Origin: Strigops habroptila
Lineage: Eukaryota; Chordata; Aves; Psittaciformes; Psittacidae
Length of the DNA: 64,000 nt
NCBI RefSeq assembly: GCF_004027225.2
Contig: NC_044277.2
Span: 85,634,283 to 85,698,282 of the forward strand
Direction of reading: 5' to 3'
In this document: piece by piece, positions 61,101 to 64,000 of the stretch
How positions within the stretch are numbered: position 1 is the stretch's first letter
Layout of the letters: every line of letters begins with the position of its first letter
The notes under the pieces: model-generated
Databases searched by the model: none
What the model was told of the DNA's origin: nothing
Seen by the model: only the letters and a program-made list of their open reading frames with translations
Position numbers and translations under genes: made by a program

Positions 61101-64000
61101 TTCTCCCTTTCGAGCATTAGATGGGAAGAAAAGCTGTAGAGTCTTTTTCACCTCTACTGCTAACAACAAAATACAAAAGCATGCTGCCAGGAACAACAGA
61201 CCTGATCTGCAACATTTAACTGCAACTCACTTGTGAATTTAGAAGTTTAAATGTCTCCACAAAATAAGTGAGATTAGTTTAAGTTTATTTTAATTTTGTC
61301 ACCTTTACTACCATTAGCCAGCTATCCTAAACTAAAGACATCCTCCCTTCTTCCTTCAAAGCTCATATTTCTGACTTAGTTAGTCTGAGAAGACAGACAT
61401 GCTCCTACAGCACTGTAACCTAGTATTAAGTTTTCAGTGTAAAATTATCTACTTTTTTTTAATCTATATAAAAATAAGGTAAGTGCTTAGAGAAGGCAAG
61501 TCAGCCCTGTATGGACAACAGTATCAAGTCTCAATCTGCAGATGTATAGACTACAGTTTCATCATCATTAGATTCATTTATTTTTTTAAATAAAGAAACT
61601 TTTTGTCTACACTTTATTTTCTGCTTTGGAGAGAACTAGAGATAGACACCTACCTAAAGGAGAACCTTCTCTCCAGTGGTTTAAGAGCACTAAGAGTTAT
61701 TACTGAGGATGGTTTCCCATCAGGAGAGCTTTGTTCCAGGGTCCATCTGCACTTCCAGACACACACATACACACAGAAACTAAGCACATAAACAAAAACT
61801 CCACATCTCCTGTCCCCATTTCACACTATGTTCTCATACATATTTTGTCCCAGCACCTCAGAATGATGTTTTCAGGGAGTGACAAAGGTGGGGAAAAGGG
61901 TCCAACACTCTGTTTAATGAGAGTATCTATAAAACATCTTCCTTCAAAAGATGAACCTGTAAAAAGGAATCTTCACCCTCTCCTGTTTTCAGTACCTGAA
62001 ATAAAGCCTTAGAAAAGGGAACTCCCCTCTCCCAACCCGCCCAAAAAATAAAGCAGCTGATAATAGCGATTAATTGGATATATAAGCAGAACCACTTGGT
62101 GGGCACTACCTTTTTACACACTTATTAACTGGAAGGGCAGAAACTTTCCCAAGACTCTCCAGCTCGTCCACAGCAACACTGGACTCTTTGGGGGGGAATT
62201 AAACCTCATACTGTGGCTTTCCCCTTCAAATCAAAAAGCCCCCAAATATTCCATTGGAAAAAACTTGAATCTTCCAAATATGATTACAAGGAAGGACACA
62301 AGCTCTTTAATATTCAAGGTAGAAACACTCCTGAATCTCTGGTGCTCACTACTGCTACACCTTTTGGTTTAGAACCCAACAAGTATTCATTTAGAGCCTC
62401 CGATCAGCAGAAACAGTATTTTTTCTATTTATTTGTGCAGAAAAACAGGCTAAAAAGCCCTGTCATATCGGTCTGTTGAGGAACAAAGCACCTATTTTCA
62501 TCATGAGCACAGAAGCCTTTCAAGGGACATCAGGTTTCCAGTGCAGTAGACATGCCAGCATGCAATCCCACAAAAAATTCTTTGTCTTTTGAGAAGACTG
62601 AATTTCATCTGTAAGGTACAACTGGAACACACCAAAATTTCCTCCAAACTAGAGGCAGGAAGAAGAGTTAACTACTTCTTTCTCTTCCCTCATTTTTCTC
62701 TCTTAGCCACCACTCTCCCACTTGCAAAGAAATAACTTCTCATTAACTTTCAGTGAAGAAGCCCAAGAGCTCAGTTTCCTTACAGGCTTTTAGACCAAAC
62801 TCAAGCCTTGATATTTCGTATGGACAACTGTAGTTCTTCTTGAATTTTTCTGCCCTCTAGCTGTGCAATCTTAAATACACTCTCAGGAACATACCACAGT
62901 TTTAACATGCTATTAATAAGCAGAATCATGCTTATACATCTTACAAGATAATAAGCACTTAAAGACATGCCGAGATCTATGCTTTTCCAGGAGTTTTCCA
63001 GAGACATACTCAACTTCTGTGGACTTGTGCAGAATTTTTAGCATGTATTTCAGCGCTTTCCATATCAGGACTACACATAAATTTCTATCCTAAAGACCCT
63101 ATGGTGGTTATAAAAGCCCCTTTTATTCTATTTGCCTGAAAGTTTGCGTAGCAGAAGACAATAAACCTTTCCTGCCACAGATTTATTTCACAAGTTTTTC
63201 CTGGGACTCAGTTTATCTCTCAGTCAAATGCAGAGGAGTTTGCACTTACTCTGTCATGGATTGTTTTTAAGTTGGTTACACCTAAAAAGACAGTAAGAAA
63301 CCCTATACATAAAGTAGAAATATTGCTGAATATTGAATATCAATTCCCCAATCAGAACAACTGCTGAATACCTTCTCTCCAGACAACAGCTATCCAGGAT
63401 TTAACAGTATTTAACATCTTTAACATCCTGCTTTCACTCAGCAGGAAGGCACTCATCTGGAACAACTGCGCCTATTCCCAGTCTGTGAGTGTCCCCAGGG
63501 TTCTCCCATGCAGCAGGGAGACAGGAGTGCGCGCAGGAGAGTATTCTGACCTAGCTATAGAAACCCTGCCCGCCCAGGCTGCCTGACGAGCTCTCCTCCA
63601 GAGGGCAGATCAGAGCGGTTCAGAGAGATTCCCCTGACTCGCCTTCTGCAGACGCTCCCCCCCCCCTCTACTACCCCTGCACAGAGACCATGACGGTGCT
63701 ACGAAGCCTTAGCCCTATGTCCGAGAGAGGTACGCAATGCCAGGGATTCAGTATTACTCCTCTTACTGACAAGATGCCACTTTATTCAACTCAAGCTAGC
63801 CCTCTCAAGCTGAAGAAATAGGAGCCTGCTCAAAAGTGCTTTCCACAAAATAATTGTGTATTTGAAAGTATCTAGACATTTCAGCTGCCCAAACTGGGAT
63901 ACTCTAACCAATCCCAACTGTATATTCTATTGAGTATTTCTTGGCCAAGGATCCCCTTTATGGCAGTCTCAAAATTTATTAGTCAACTTTTCAAGAAGTG
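58113..64000 (-). other. DUSP22 upstream intron (runs off the window)
   Basis: I looked for the exon encoding the expected LPGLYIGNFK segment and for the ATG exon but saw neither. GC rises modestly at ~63440-63720, with a C-run at ~63657-63667, but this is not a convincing CpG island or exon. Confidence 0.6.

Noticed and set aside
63440..63720. Possible DUSP22 first exon or promoter
   Set aside because: GC rises only slightly, CpGs are few, and no minus-strand translation resembles the expected MGNGMNK or LPGLYIGNFK segments.
1..64000. Prokaryote-type systems (CRISPR, operons, phage, toxin-antitoxin) and tRNA/rRNA genes
   Set aside because: The window is interrupted-gene vertebrate DNA; no regularly spaced repeats, ribosome-binding sites or cloverleaf-forming RNA genes were seen.

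Overview
The window reads as vertebrate nuclear DNA, almost certainly from a bird. Genes are split into short exons with GT-AG borders, introns are long and AT-rich, and the interspersed repeats are CR1 LINEs of the avian kind. Two well-known genes account for all the convincing coding sequence, and both lie on the minus strand. Nothing prokaryotic (operons, CRISPR, phage) is present.

Positions 1-~7.9 kb hold IRF4, the lymphoid transcription factor, read right to left. A GC-rich promoter with a TATA-like box (~7885-7891) sits in a CpG island. It is followed by a short non-coding exon 1, then exon 2 with the start codon (6143-6145), exons 3-6, and exon 7, which runs off the left edge. About 359 residues are visible: the complete tryptophan-repeat DNA-binding domain, the linker, and most of the IRF-association domain.

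Positions ~8.7-30 kb are intergenic and hold CR1 fragments (13.77-13.90 kb and 19.76-20.70 kb), low-complexity tracts and a few stretches that could be conserved regulatory DNA. From ~30.6 kb to the right edge lies DUSP22 (JKAP/JSP1), a small dual-specificity phosphatase, also read right to left. Its last five coding exons are here: 32084-32269, 34992-35163, 36684-36758, 42216-42265 and 58030-58112. They cover residues ~19-206, including the catalytic Asp and the HCxxxxxR loop. The first ~18 codons must lie beyond position 64000. One DUSP22 intron carries an internally deleted CR1 (53.66-54.28 kb).

The order DUSP22 then IRF4, in the same orientation, matches human 6p25.3. I found no evidence of a novel multi-gene system. 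The points most worth a second look are a palindromic AT-rich cluster in an IRF4 intron, the IRF4 promoter layout, a weak IRF4 splice acceptor, and the rearranged CR1.
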